This document shows, piece by piece, positions 53,101 to 63,055 of a stretch of 64,000 nt of DNA. The DNA is taken from the NCBI GenBank assembly GCA_019448385.1, contig JAGTXO010000003.1, positions 1,178,001-1,242,000 of the forward strand. The letters are read 5' to 3'. The DNA is from Diacronema lutheri (Eukaryota; Haptophyta; Pavlovophyceae; Pavlovales; Pavlovaceae). Under the pieces are notes generated by a model. The model was not told the DNA's origin, ran no database searches, and saw nothing but the letters and a program-made list of their open reading frames with translations. The translations under genes and the position numbers were made by a program. Position 1 is the first letter of the stretch. Each line of letters starts with the position of its first letter.

Positions 53101-55687
53101 GCGCGCGCGCGCGCGCGCCCATTCGCCGACGCGCGCGCGCGCGCTCGTTTGCGCAGGTCCAGCCGAAGCGCGCGAATCCCGCTCGCTGCGCCGTCTCTGC
53201 TTCCTTCATACGTCCAGCTTCTTCGTGCGCCTACGCCTGCGCGCACCTCGGCGGCGAGGAGAAGGTCCACGTGCACTTCCACCTCACGCCGTGCGGCAAA
53301 TTCGCGACAACCGAGCGCGCGGGCTGGCCCGAGCGCATCATCGCGCCCATGGAGAAGCGCTTCTTCTACGAGGAGCACCAGCGTCGGAAGCGCTTCCAGC
53401 AGAAAGACGAGACCGCGCGGGACGAGATCGCCTACCCCTTCGGCCCCGACGTGCAGATGGACTTGCCGGTCGTCGGCTTCGGCGGCGGCGGCGCCGCCAC
53501 CTCCGCCGCCGACGCGCCGATACCTGCGCCGCCGAGGCGAGTCGTCGAGCAGTCGAGTCTCACCGACGCGCAGCGCGTGCTCCCCGTGCAGAAGAGGGTC
53601 GCTGCGTTGCAGCGGCGGCAAGCGCACTTCGGCGGAAGGGTAGGCGGTCAAGTGGCGTCGCAGCCCGCGCAGCTGCCGGAGCAGCACTCGCAGTCGACCG
53701 GAGACGGGAGCGCCGCATGTACTGCCGAGCACCACGCCGCCACGCGCGCGCCGCTTCCGCGCGTGACGCTCGCGCAGCCGGCTGCGCAGTCAGCCTCGCA
53801 CGCGGCGAGCGGCTGCGGCTCGGCAATGCCGGCGCTCTCCCCGCCTGCGCTCGAATTGCCGCCACCCGCGCGCGCCGCAGCAACCGTGCCGGCGGGCTGC
53901 GCGCCGGCAGCGGACGCGGGTGGGACGTTCGCGGGCGTGCCGCCTGCCGCCTCTGCGGGCATGCCGCCCGCGCCGGCGAGCGCGCAGCCGGCGCTCGCTC
54001 CACCGAGGCGGCTCGCCGCCTGGCCGCTGACGGCACCGCCCACCGCCGTCCCTCGCGCTGCCGACTCGACGCGCGAGCTTGACGCCAAGCGTCTGCTCTT
54101 CTCGCACGACGGAGAGCGGCAGCTGGCGAGCCTGGTGCTCGATACGCTCCGCCTCAAAGTCGGCGGCAAATTGCCATTCGTCGAGCTTCGCGGCTCCGCT
54201 GGCGTGCGGCGCGGAGAGCTTGTCCTCGAGCAGCGCGGCGGCAATCTGATTGGAGAGGCTGTGCGTGCCATGCTGGCGCAGACTATGCCCGAGTGCCCAT
54301 TCTACACGCCGCCGGCGCCCGCCGTCACGGCGCTGCTGCGCAACCCGCCGGGCGGGTGGACAGCAGAGACGCGAGCTGAGGCGCGCGATGCGTTCGCCAT
54401 GCCGCCGCACATGAGGTGCGTCATTGTCGCGCCGCACGTCTTTTCCGTGCCGAATGCGCCGCGGACCCGCGCTTCCGCGTCGATGGCGACCCGCAGCTGA
54501 TCATCTGCCCGTGCCCCAAGTGCATGAGCAACGAGTCGATCTGCCGCACGCCGATGACGGCCGCCCGCTTTGTCTACGACTTTGGCAGCACGTTATGCGT
54601 GTTCAGCGAGGTGATCCACTGCAAGGCGTGCGGCGCGCAGGCAGCGCCGAGCTCGCTCCTCGACAAGCCCGACAACATGCCTCTTGCCGTCCGCCATAAG
54701 TACGCCGAGATCATGCCCATGCCCGTCGGCGCCGTCACGATGCGGCTCGCACAACACTTTTTCATCTCGACATGTGCAATGTCGAAGCTTGCAGAGCAGC
54801 TGTCGGCGTCGATCCTCCTCAGCCGGCCTCTTGCGGAGGGCGAGTACCTGCGCTTCGTCGAGCAAGAGCAGCATGCCGAGCGCTCACGGCGCGCGCAGCA
54901 TCGGCAGACGACGCTCCACGACTTTCTGCCGGGCTCGGTGCCGCTCGTAGTCGGGGCCGACCGCAGCGAGTGGCCTCCGTTCATGCGCGTCGATGCGCCC
55001 AACTCGCCCATCACACCGGACAACATCCGCACAGTTGTTATGCGCGCCGGAGGGAGAGCTTCTTGCCGCGCTCCTCCGGCTAAGCGCGCGCTTCGAGCGC
55101 ATGGGCACGCTGGCGGGCGTCACGGTGTGGTACCCAGACTTGTGCTGCCTTAGGTGCACGCAGGCGCGGCTGAGCCAGCACGTCCTGGTCGACCTCTTCG
55201 ACAACGTCACGCGGCGCCCTTTTCTCCACCCCTTCCACGCTTGCAAGCGCACCGGTGACACGCTCCACGTCGCCAACCAAGAGTACGCGACCGCCTTCAA
55301 GCGGGACTATTCGAGGCGCACATGCCGGACGTCGATGCCGTCGCGCAGCACTTGGCTCTGCAGGAGCGCAGCGACGTGGCAACGGCGAAGGCGTCTGTGC
55401 TGTCCAACCTTTGCAAGTACAGAAGGAATGGTGCGGTCCGGATGCCGACTGAGGCTGCGGCGCAGCTGGACGCGCTCGAGCTCAAGTGGACGATCTTCAC
55501 GGAGGAGCAGCCCACTTTGTCGCCTGTGCGCCCCTCCAAGGGAAAGGGGTCTGGCCGTGTTCTCGACACCTTCGAGTCGCTCGCCTCTTTGAGGTCATGC
55601 GTCTCGCGCGGCTGCTTGCACGACCCGTTCCCGCCGCCTGCGGTCATGGCAATGGACGGCCTCGCGTACGCCTTCAATGAGCTTTAA
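52792..55687 (+). pseudogene. Cys-rich transposon-associated-like protein, frame-broken
   Basis: A first exon (52792-52870, MTGSVYGISPNLDVAKLALEG...) ends at AAG|GCACGC, another possible GC donor. The following intron would hold a poly-C tract (53069-53098) and end at the acceptor before 53157. The next frame to about 54440 includes KVHVHFHLTPCGKF, a disordered Pro/Ala region and a folded segment (LASLVLDTLRLKVGG). The frame then shifts: 54440-55050 holds two Cys pairs, CPCPKC and CKAC, separated by about 40 residues. Later pieces in two more frames hold CLRC and a final helical part. The spacing of the Cys pairs resembles zinc-binding domains of large transposon-associated eukaryotic proteins (DUF6729-like), but this is only a resemblance. 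Breaks lie near 54445, 55050 and 55320. Confidence 0.4.
53069..53098. repeat. Poly-C tract
   Basis: A C run of about 30 bases, followed by an alternating GC stretch (53099-53150); probably intronic. Confidence 0.85.
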
Positions 55688-56990
55688 GTGGCGTCTTTTG
55701 CCGATCCTGCGGGTGGCATTGGCGCGGACCACGCCCACTACGAGCCGATGGGCTGGAAGTACGAGCCGGACAATCGTGCGGCGCGGCGCGAGTTTGACGA
55801 GCTCGTGGAGGCGCGGGCGCACATGAGGCTTGCGGCGTTGCAGGCATCGCCGCTCTCATCCGAATCGCCGCAGCCGCCCTCGCAGCAGCAGAGCCCGTTC
55901 TCGCAGCAGTCGCCGCCGCCCTCGCAGCAGCCGCGCGCCGGCAAGCAGAGCCTGCACGCAAAAGCCGCGCAGGGCCACCTCTTCCAATCCAGTACCAACG
56001 CTGTCGAGCCGCGATATCCGTCGCGAGCGGAGCGCGCGCTTGCGGTGGAATGCCTGGCGACCGCAATCTACACCTGTGGATCGACGAACGAGGGCGCCGT
56101 GTTCAAGGCGGCGCAGGCGCACTACACATCCGCGTTGTTGCAGCGTTACTTACAGCCCGCTGGCGCTGGCGTGCCGCCGGAAATCAGCATCCCGTCGGCC
56201 GGTGCCTTCCGCAGCATCTCGCGCGCGGCCTCGGAGCAGCATGCTGCTGCGTCCATCGACGCGGCCGTGACGGGCAGGTCATCACGCGAAGCGGCGCGGG
56301 CAGGTGCGGGCACACGCCGCTGCGAGCACTCCTGCCACACGCTGCTCACCAGCGCGCCCCCTCGCCTTGTGCTCCCGCGTTTGCCGTGTGCAGAATCAGA
56401 GGAGGGCGCGCCGGCCGCGGCCGGGCCCGCGTCGCTACTCGCGCTCGAGTTTCAGCGCCAGCACCTGACGCCTGTCCTCGCGCGCTCTGTGCGTCCTCCC
56501 ACAGCAGGTACGCTCGAACGCCGTCGCTTCTCCAGTTCACGCGCGCCTTTTGCGCCTCGAGCGCGAGGGGGCCTTGCCCTGACCGCGCCGCCCCAATCCC
56601 CTCCCGTCGCGAAACGAGTGCAGGCTGCGCACACGCATGTGCCTTTGCGCAGCCGCCCTACTACGCTTCCGCGCCCCGGCTCTTTCCAGGAGCCATGCAC
56701 GGCGTCTCCGCGCTGCCTACCGCTGCGGTGCCAGCTGCAGCAGCCCGCGCTCCCACCGTCAGCGCACGAACCGACGAGATGCTGCAGCGTGCGAAAGAGG
56801 GCGGAGCTGTGCATGTGCGGGGGCTCAATAAGGCAAACACGCGCAAGCTCGCGATCACGCTGTGCGTGCTCCAAAACAACAGGTCGCTCGACCAGATCAA
56901 GGACGGTGTTGTCGCGGCGCTTGGCAGCGCGCGGCCGAGCGATGAGGAGCTCGGTGCGTCTCGACCGGAGAAGCGCGCGCGCAAGGAAGA
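55688..56990 (+). other. Unrecognised fragmentary coding sequence in the spacer
   Basis: A frame from 55688 encodes an acidic-aromatic start (HYEPMGWKYEPDN), a helix, a Gln/Ser/Pro-rich linker, and a folded helix-rich segment to about 56270. A separate frame at about 56696-56985 encodes a short protein with a helix (VHVRGLNKANTRKLAITLCVLQNN) and a basic end. They could be exons of the preceding gene or independent fragments. No family is recognised. Confidence 0.3.
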
Positions 56991-57034
56991 GGGGGGGGGG
57001 GGGGGGGGGGGGGCGGGGGGGGGGGGGGGGGGGG
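56991..57034. repeat. Poly-G tract at the inner end of the right Fanzor arm
   Basis: About 43 G with one C, directly next to the inner homology boundary at about 57037. Confidence 0.9.
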
Positions 57035-57036
57035 TG

Positions 57037-58290
57037 GCCCGCGGAATTCGTAAAGGCCGGGCGCTCGCCTGCTATGACGACGTAAGCGGCCGGCGCGTGG
57101 TCGGTGCCGGGCGCTCAAATGGGAATTGGCGGCCGTGGAGGCGCACATCGACGCACTCGACGCGGAAGTTTCAGCACACGCGATGCGACCGCGACCGCGC
57201 GCATCGTGGGCCGCCGCGCCGGCGGGGCGCGCGCGAGGGCTCGCCATCGCGCTCGGCGATAGCAAGCCTTCGCGTGGCGAGTCAGCCGATAGCAAGCCCT
57301 CGCGTGATGCCGAAGGCGTCAACGCCGAGCCCTGCGATGCGGTTCAGCGGACGACGCCCGGCTACGGCGTCGCGAAAGCTGCTCTTGTCCGTCGCGCCTG
57401 GCGAGGACCTACCCCAACCCGCTCGCCGTGCGAGTGGCAGGATGGTGGCGTGCCAGCGACGCTGCCACGCCTGTGACGCACCGGGGCGCAAAGAGGGTCG
57501 AGCACACGCGCGCGAGCGGGTCAAAGTTCGCGTTCCAGCACGTTGCCACGTCAGCCGGCGGCAACCGTGCCGACTTCTCATGCCGTCCAGCTGCCTGCCG
57601 TAATTTGATGAGAGCATGAGCTTGCCGATGTGCGCGCGCACCATGTGGATCCGCTTGCGACCCTCGGCGTTGAGGTGCGCGTTCCTCGTCTGCTTTCTCG
57701 CCGTCAATCTGCGCCTGCGTTCAGGAGCTGTTGTTTCTGGGCGGGAAAGGCCACGAGGATGGCGGCCGCCGGCGCCGGAGGCCAAGACGACGCGGGGCGT
57801 GAAGTGCGGGCGTACGCGCTGCGACACCGTGGCACGCTTGAGGGCGTGCCGCCTCCTCAACGTCTACACACCGACGAGCAGGGAGGACGGTGGTGGGGTC
57901 GGGATGGCGCTGGCCGATCCGGCCACGTCCCGTGTAGTCCCGCCGAGGTCCCGAGCTTGCACAGCGCCGCGTGCGGCCTCAGCCCGAAGCATTGCCAGCT
58001 CGGCACGGCGACCATCCAGGCCATGCACGTCCAGCTCTATCTATGCCTTTGCCACGGCGAACATCGGAAACGGCATCGTCCGTGGGTCGACCCTCGGACG
58101 GGTGAGATGAAGCTCATCAAGCTGGGCGTCTCGCTCTTCACCGGCGGGCACACCAATGGGCGCATCACAAAGCACATACACCGGTGCCCACGAGTTCGGC
58201 CTGCGTCTGGGCCCGGACATGCCCCGTCCAAACTCCTGGGCCCAGACGCAATGTTTGGCCTGCGTCTGGGCCCGGACATTGCCCCGTCCG
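57037..58290 (+). repeat. Conserved upstream block of the right Fanzor arm
   Basis: Matches 48150-49452 inverted. A frame from about 57762 to 58220 is preserved in both copies with mostly single-residue differences. It includes AYALRHRGTLEGVP, HTDEQGGRWWGRDGAG, and a His/Cys-containing part (LCLCHGEHRK, then RITKHIHRC). It may be a separate small protein or an upstream exon of the Fanzor gene; I do not recognise a family. A 22-bp direct repeat (cgatagcaagcc...) lies at about 57256-57305. Confidence 0.5.
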
Positions 58291-58597
58291 GCTAACGTAC
58301 GACTCGGGCGCGGCCGCATACTCGTACGAGTGTGCGTCCACGCCCGAGTCGGTTGGCAGCACTGAGACCATGCCCGGGCGCTCGGCGCGCGTGCGCGGTC
58401 GACCGCATCGTGAGTATCGCCGCGCGGACGCGCTTTCGGCAAGCGGGGCGGCGGCACGCTCCGCTGTTCCGACTCGACGCACACTCGAACCGGCCTCGTA
58501 CATCCGCCGGACGCACACTCAAACCGTCCGGACTTGCGGCGCGCTGTGTGTTCGACCCGCCGCCGCCGCCATCCACCCAGTTCGGCGGCGCTCGACC

Positions 58598-61500
58598 ATG
58601 ACGGCGCGGCTCGTGCCCGTCACGCTCGCCATCGCCGCCTGCTTTGGCGCGGCGCGCGGCACAGGGCTGCTCGACACCGCGCCGCTCGCCCTCTCCGCGT
58701 CTTCGTCTTCGGCCTCGCCTCTCGCCGACGCCGTCTCAGCCGTCGCGCTGCGGCCCGCCGACATGCTCGCCGGCGGCACCGTCGTTCCGAGCCTGCGCAA
58801 CGTCGGCGGCATCGTGGCGCGATCCGCATCCTCCGCTCTGCTCGCCGACGCCAAGTACGGCCGCCCGTACGCGCCGCCCGACGGCGGCGCGCGCCGCACG
58901 GCGCAGGCGTCGCGGCCGCCGCCGTCGCCGTTCGCGTCGATCGTGCACGAGCGCCGACGCAGCCGGCGGGAGCGCCGGCAGGAGGCGCTCGCAGCGCGGC
59001 GGCGGGCGAGGCGGCTCTGCCACCGCCGGCTCTGCACGAGCGCGCGCGTGCCGCTGCGCGCGCGAGCGGCGCGCGGCGCGCGCGCCGCTGCGCTCGCGCT
59101 GTGCTGCGCAGGGCTGGCGTGCTCAACCGCGTGCATGGCCGGCCGCTGCGCGGCCGTCGCGCTCCCGCCAATCGCCGCCGGGCTCGCCGTGCTTGCCAAG
59201 CTGAGCGCGCGCGCCGCGTGCGAGTGGGCGCTCGCTGGAGGCGTTTCACGCGACGGCGCGATCGCGGCTGCCAGCGCGTTGGCGCAGGTGTGGGCGACGA
59301 CGCGGCTGCACACCGCCGCCCTCGCGATGCTCGGCGGCGGCCGCCGCCGCCACGAGCCTGCGCGCGGCGCGGACGCTTGCGCGCGAGCGAGCGACGAGGC
59401 GTCCGCGCCCGCGCCCGAGCCGTGCGCGCAGTACGGCGCGTGCGAGCCTCCACACGCCGCCGGCGGACGCGGGTCGCGCTGCGATTCGCGCTCGCGCGTG
59501 CCGCCGCGCGAGCAACCGCCGCGCGTTTGGCCGCCGTTCCTCCTCTCCGAGCCGCGGTGCGACTTTCGGCGCTACCTTTACCAAGGCGGGATCGAGCGGC
59601 TGGAGCATTACGTCGGCGCGCACAGGACCGACATGGTGATGGCCCACGTCGCCGAGCAGGACAAGTTGTACGCCAAGAACTGCGACGAGATGGGCCAGCC
59701 ACGCATGCGCACTGCCGTGCAGCTCGCGGCGGCGGCGGCTGCGCGCGCTTCTGACGCTGCGCGCAGCGCCGCCGCCGCGCTGCCCGCGCCCGCCGCGCCG
59801 CTGCCGGCCGCCGCGCCGCCTGCCGCCGAGCCCGCGCCGCACGCCGAGGCCGAGGCCGAAGTGTGTGGCGAGTGCGAGCCGGGCGCGCCACGAGCGTGCG
59901 CCGACGGCGGCGAGGCGGAGGCGCGCGCTGGCGCAGCTCGCGCCGACCGCTCGCCGCTGCCGCCCGCCGCTGCTGCCGACGCACACGCAACGGCGGGCGC
60001 GCGTGCGCCGCGCGTGCCGTTGCGCCGCGCGTGCGGTGCGCGCTGCGCGCACGGCTGCGCTGCCACGGGCGGCGATGAGCGCGCGAGCCGTGCAGCCACC
60101 GGTGCGACCAGCTGCGCTGACGCCTCCTCTGACGCCTCCTCCTCGGGCGAATCCCTCTACGCGGGCTCGGACTCTGACTCCGACAGCGGCGACGGCGGTG
60201 GCGGGCGCGGCGGCGGGCGCGGCGGCGGGCGCGGCGGCGGGCGCGGCGGGCGTGGCGGGCGTGGCGGGCGCGGCGGCGGGCGCGGCGGGCGTGGCGGGCG
60301 TGGCGGACGCGGCGGACGCGGCGCCGGTGGCGGCGGTGGCGGCGCCGGCGGCGGCGGTGGCGGGCGTGGTGGCGGGCCACCGCGAAAGCGGCGGCGGCAC
60401 GTGCGCGCCACGCAGCGGACGAACGCGCTCGACGACGCGGACCGCGCCCAGTCCATCAAGCTGCAGCTGAAGACCATCGTGCGCGACGAATACCTACAGC
60501 GCCTGCAGGACTTTGCGGTCAAATTTGACCGCATCGCCGCGCTCGCGATCGAGGTCGGCGTCGACTTTGCCGAGCGCGCGCTGCGCTCCGGCGAGGAGCT
60601 GCCTGCCGTGTGGACGGAGTCCTACTGGAGGGCGGTCATCTGGGCCGTGACGCGGAGGGCAAACGCGGGAGGCGCGCATCCGCAGCACGGCCAGCTCGGC
60701 GCTGACCTCGCGGACTTTGCCGGCGCGCACCACGCCGTGCTCGCGGCGGGCGGGCCGATCGAGGTCGCGTACATGAAACCGCCGCTTGGCTTCCTCGCCG
60801 CGCAGCTCACGACCAACTACGTGAACCACGTGCGCACGTCGGGCCTGTACGGCGCGCTCGAGGCGCTCGTCAAGGTGCACCTCGCGAGGGCCACGCGCGC
60901 CGAGCAGGTTGCTGCGGCTGGGCTCGCCGCGCCGCCGGCCGGCAACGGCGCGCTGCCCGCACAGACGATGCGGCACGCGCGCCGCCGCTGCACGCGGCTC
61001 ATCTGGCGCGGCCAGATCGACGACGCGTCGCTGCCCGCGGCGCTGCGCGACGACGACGACCTGCTGCGCGAAGTGCTGCCCGCTTGGGAGCTCTTTGACG
61101 CCGACTACGATGGCGACCACAACATGGGTTGGTACCTCAACCGCCCGCCGGGCGAGAGCAACAACGTGGGCGACGGGTACAAGGCGATGCTCCGCGTGCT
61201 CGACGCCGCGCGGCAGGTCAACGGCGACAAGCCGATCGGCCTGAAGCGCCTTCCGGGCAAGAAGAGCCTCATCGTCGGCCACTTCCTCCGCATCGACGCC
61301 ACGTTCCTCCAGGAGTGGCTGCGCTGCACCGAGGACTTTGAGCGGAAGGTCGGCAGAGGCTGCCACGCGGGGCTGCCGATCACCGCAGGCAGCAACCGCA
61401 CGCGCATCTTCATCGTGGTGTTCAAGATGACCGAGTCGCGCGCGCTCCGGCGCGCCAATCGCGCGGGTGGCCACGTCTCGTCGATCCAGACGGACGGCAA

Positions 61501-62390
61501 GGCCGCGTCCATCCTGCGCACGTGCGACGCGCCCTCCGGATGGGCTCGGGCGCACCGACTACCTCGACCGCGAGACGCTGCGCCGCTACACGCCCGAGCA
61601 GATCGTCGTGTTCGACCCTGGCAAGAACAAGCTCTTCTTCGCGTGGGCGTGCGCGCTGTTCGGCGCGACGCGTCCGCGTCCGCGCACGCTCAGCTGGTCG
61701 GCGGCGCGGCACCGGCGGCTCGCCGGCGAGCGCCGCGCGACGGAGCGGATGCTGCGGCGCAAGAAGATGACGGTCGTGCGCGGCGACCCGCAGCGCCGCT
61801 CGATCGCGCAGCTCGAGGAGGCGCTCGCGGGCCGCGACGGCCACGGCGCGCCGCTGCTCAACGAGGACGAGCGCCGCGAGGCGCGCGAGCTGCTGCGAGG
61901 CGCGTACGGGCACGAGTGGTTCCGCACGCGCCGCATGCACGCCTACTCCAACCACCAGCGCGCGCACAGCAGGATGGTCGACGCGTTCGCGGCGACGTAC
62001 GGCGGGCCGGGCGAGGTCGTGATCGCGGTCGGCGACTGGAGTCTGCAGCTGCACTACCCCAAGTTTGGCAAGTGGCACGAGCGCGGCAAGATGCCGTCGC
62101 AGACGATGGGCATCGTCGACGCCTTCCGCGCGCGCGGCTACACGATCGGCTTCATCGACGAGAGCTACACGTCGCAGGACTGCAGCAAGTGCGACGGCAA
62201 GAGCTGCTGCGACTTCTTCACCAAGACGCGCCGGCAGGTCCGCGTGCGCAAGCACGACCCGTCGAGCCCGATGACCAACCGCGTCGTCAAGACGCTCGTG
62301 CGCTGCGCGTGGTGCCGAACCATTTTTGACCGCGACTTCAACGCCGCGCGCAACATCTACAAGAAGGCGCTCGAGCTGCGCGGGCCGTGA
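58598..62390 (+). CDS. Fanzor RNA-guided nuclease (eukaryotic TnpB homologue), right copy
   Basis: The frame from ATG 58598 (start uncertain; ATG 59137 is the alternative shared with the left copy) runs unbroken to about 61545 and then continues one frame over to the stop at 62388-62390. In order it has a long Ala/Arg-rich N-terminus, an Arg-Gly-Gly-rich tract (60190-60380), a basic PPRKRRRH cluster like a nuclear localisation signal, and a helical Fanzor core with LGFLAAQLTTNYVNHV and HVSSIQTDG. RuvC-I is VVFDPGKN (Asp at 61614). The usual RuvC-II position reads VGDW without Glu, whereas FIDESYTSQDCSKC carries a Glu at 62160, as in Fanzors. The zinc ribbon is CSKC and CAWC. RuvC-III is DRDFNAARNIY (Asp at 62334). 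Activity depends on how the frame break near 61525-61545 is resolved. Confidence 0.8.
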
Positions 62391-63045
62391 GCGACGGGGC
62401 TGCCGCCGGACACGAGCGCGCGCGCGCGCGCACCGCGCGCTCGTGTCCGGCGGCGCAGCCCCCTCGCCGCTCGCTCGCGCCCGAGCTGACGCGCGCGGCC
62501 GCGCGCGTGGCGAGCTCCTCCGCTCGCCACGCACCGCGGTTGCCGACGCGCGCTCGCGCAAGCACCACCACCACGCCGCAAGGCGCACAGACCTGCACGC
62601 TCCGTACGGCGGCGCTGCTGTCGGAGGCAAGTTGCTTGCCCCCAGCAGCAGGCCGTCGGGCCGATCCGCCCCGTGCATGTGCACGGGGCGGTCGGGCACT
62701 TGGGTTACCGCGTCCGCGGATCGCGCGCGCACAGGCGCGCGCGGCTGCGTTCGCGCACAGGCCGCTACGAGGTGTGCGGTCCCCTCTGCTCGGAGTTTGC
62801 GCCGATGGCACAGGCCGCCGGCGTCACGCAAACGAGGTCACATCGTCTGCCGCAGTTTGGGCGAGCCCAGTTTGGGCGAGCCCAGCTGTGGGCCCCCGGC
62901 CGCGCTGGCCGGGGGCGCGTTGCTTTCTGGATGCGGCGGCCCCAGAGAGCGCGCCCCTGCCCCTGCGGTCGGTGCGCGTGCGCGCGCCGACCGTAGGGGC
63001 CAGGGTTGCGATCATGTATGGGGCGCACAGGCGCCCTATATATGG
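62391..63045 (+). ncRNA. Candidate guide-RNA region of the right Fanzor element
   Basis: Starts 11 bases after the stop with a perfect 21-bp stem (62402-62422 with 62434-62454, 11-nt loop) and ends with a 6-bp hairpin (63021-63026 with 63031-63036) just before the boundary at 63045. The segment is conserved in the left copy although it does not code. The position fits the omega/fRNA of TnpB and Fanzor systems. No promoter or transcript evidence is available. Confidence 0.5.
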
Positions 63046-63055
63046 CACGATGGTG

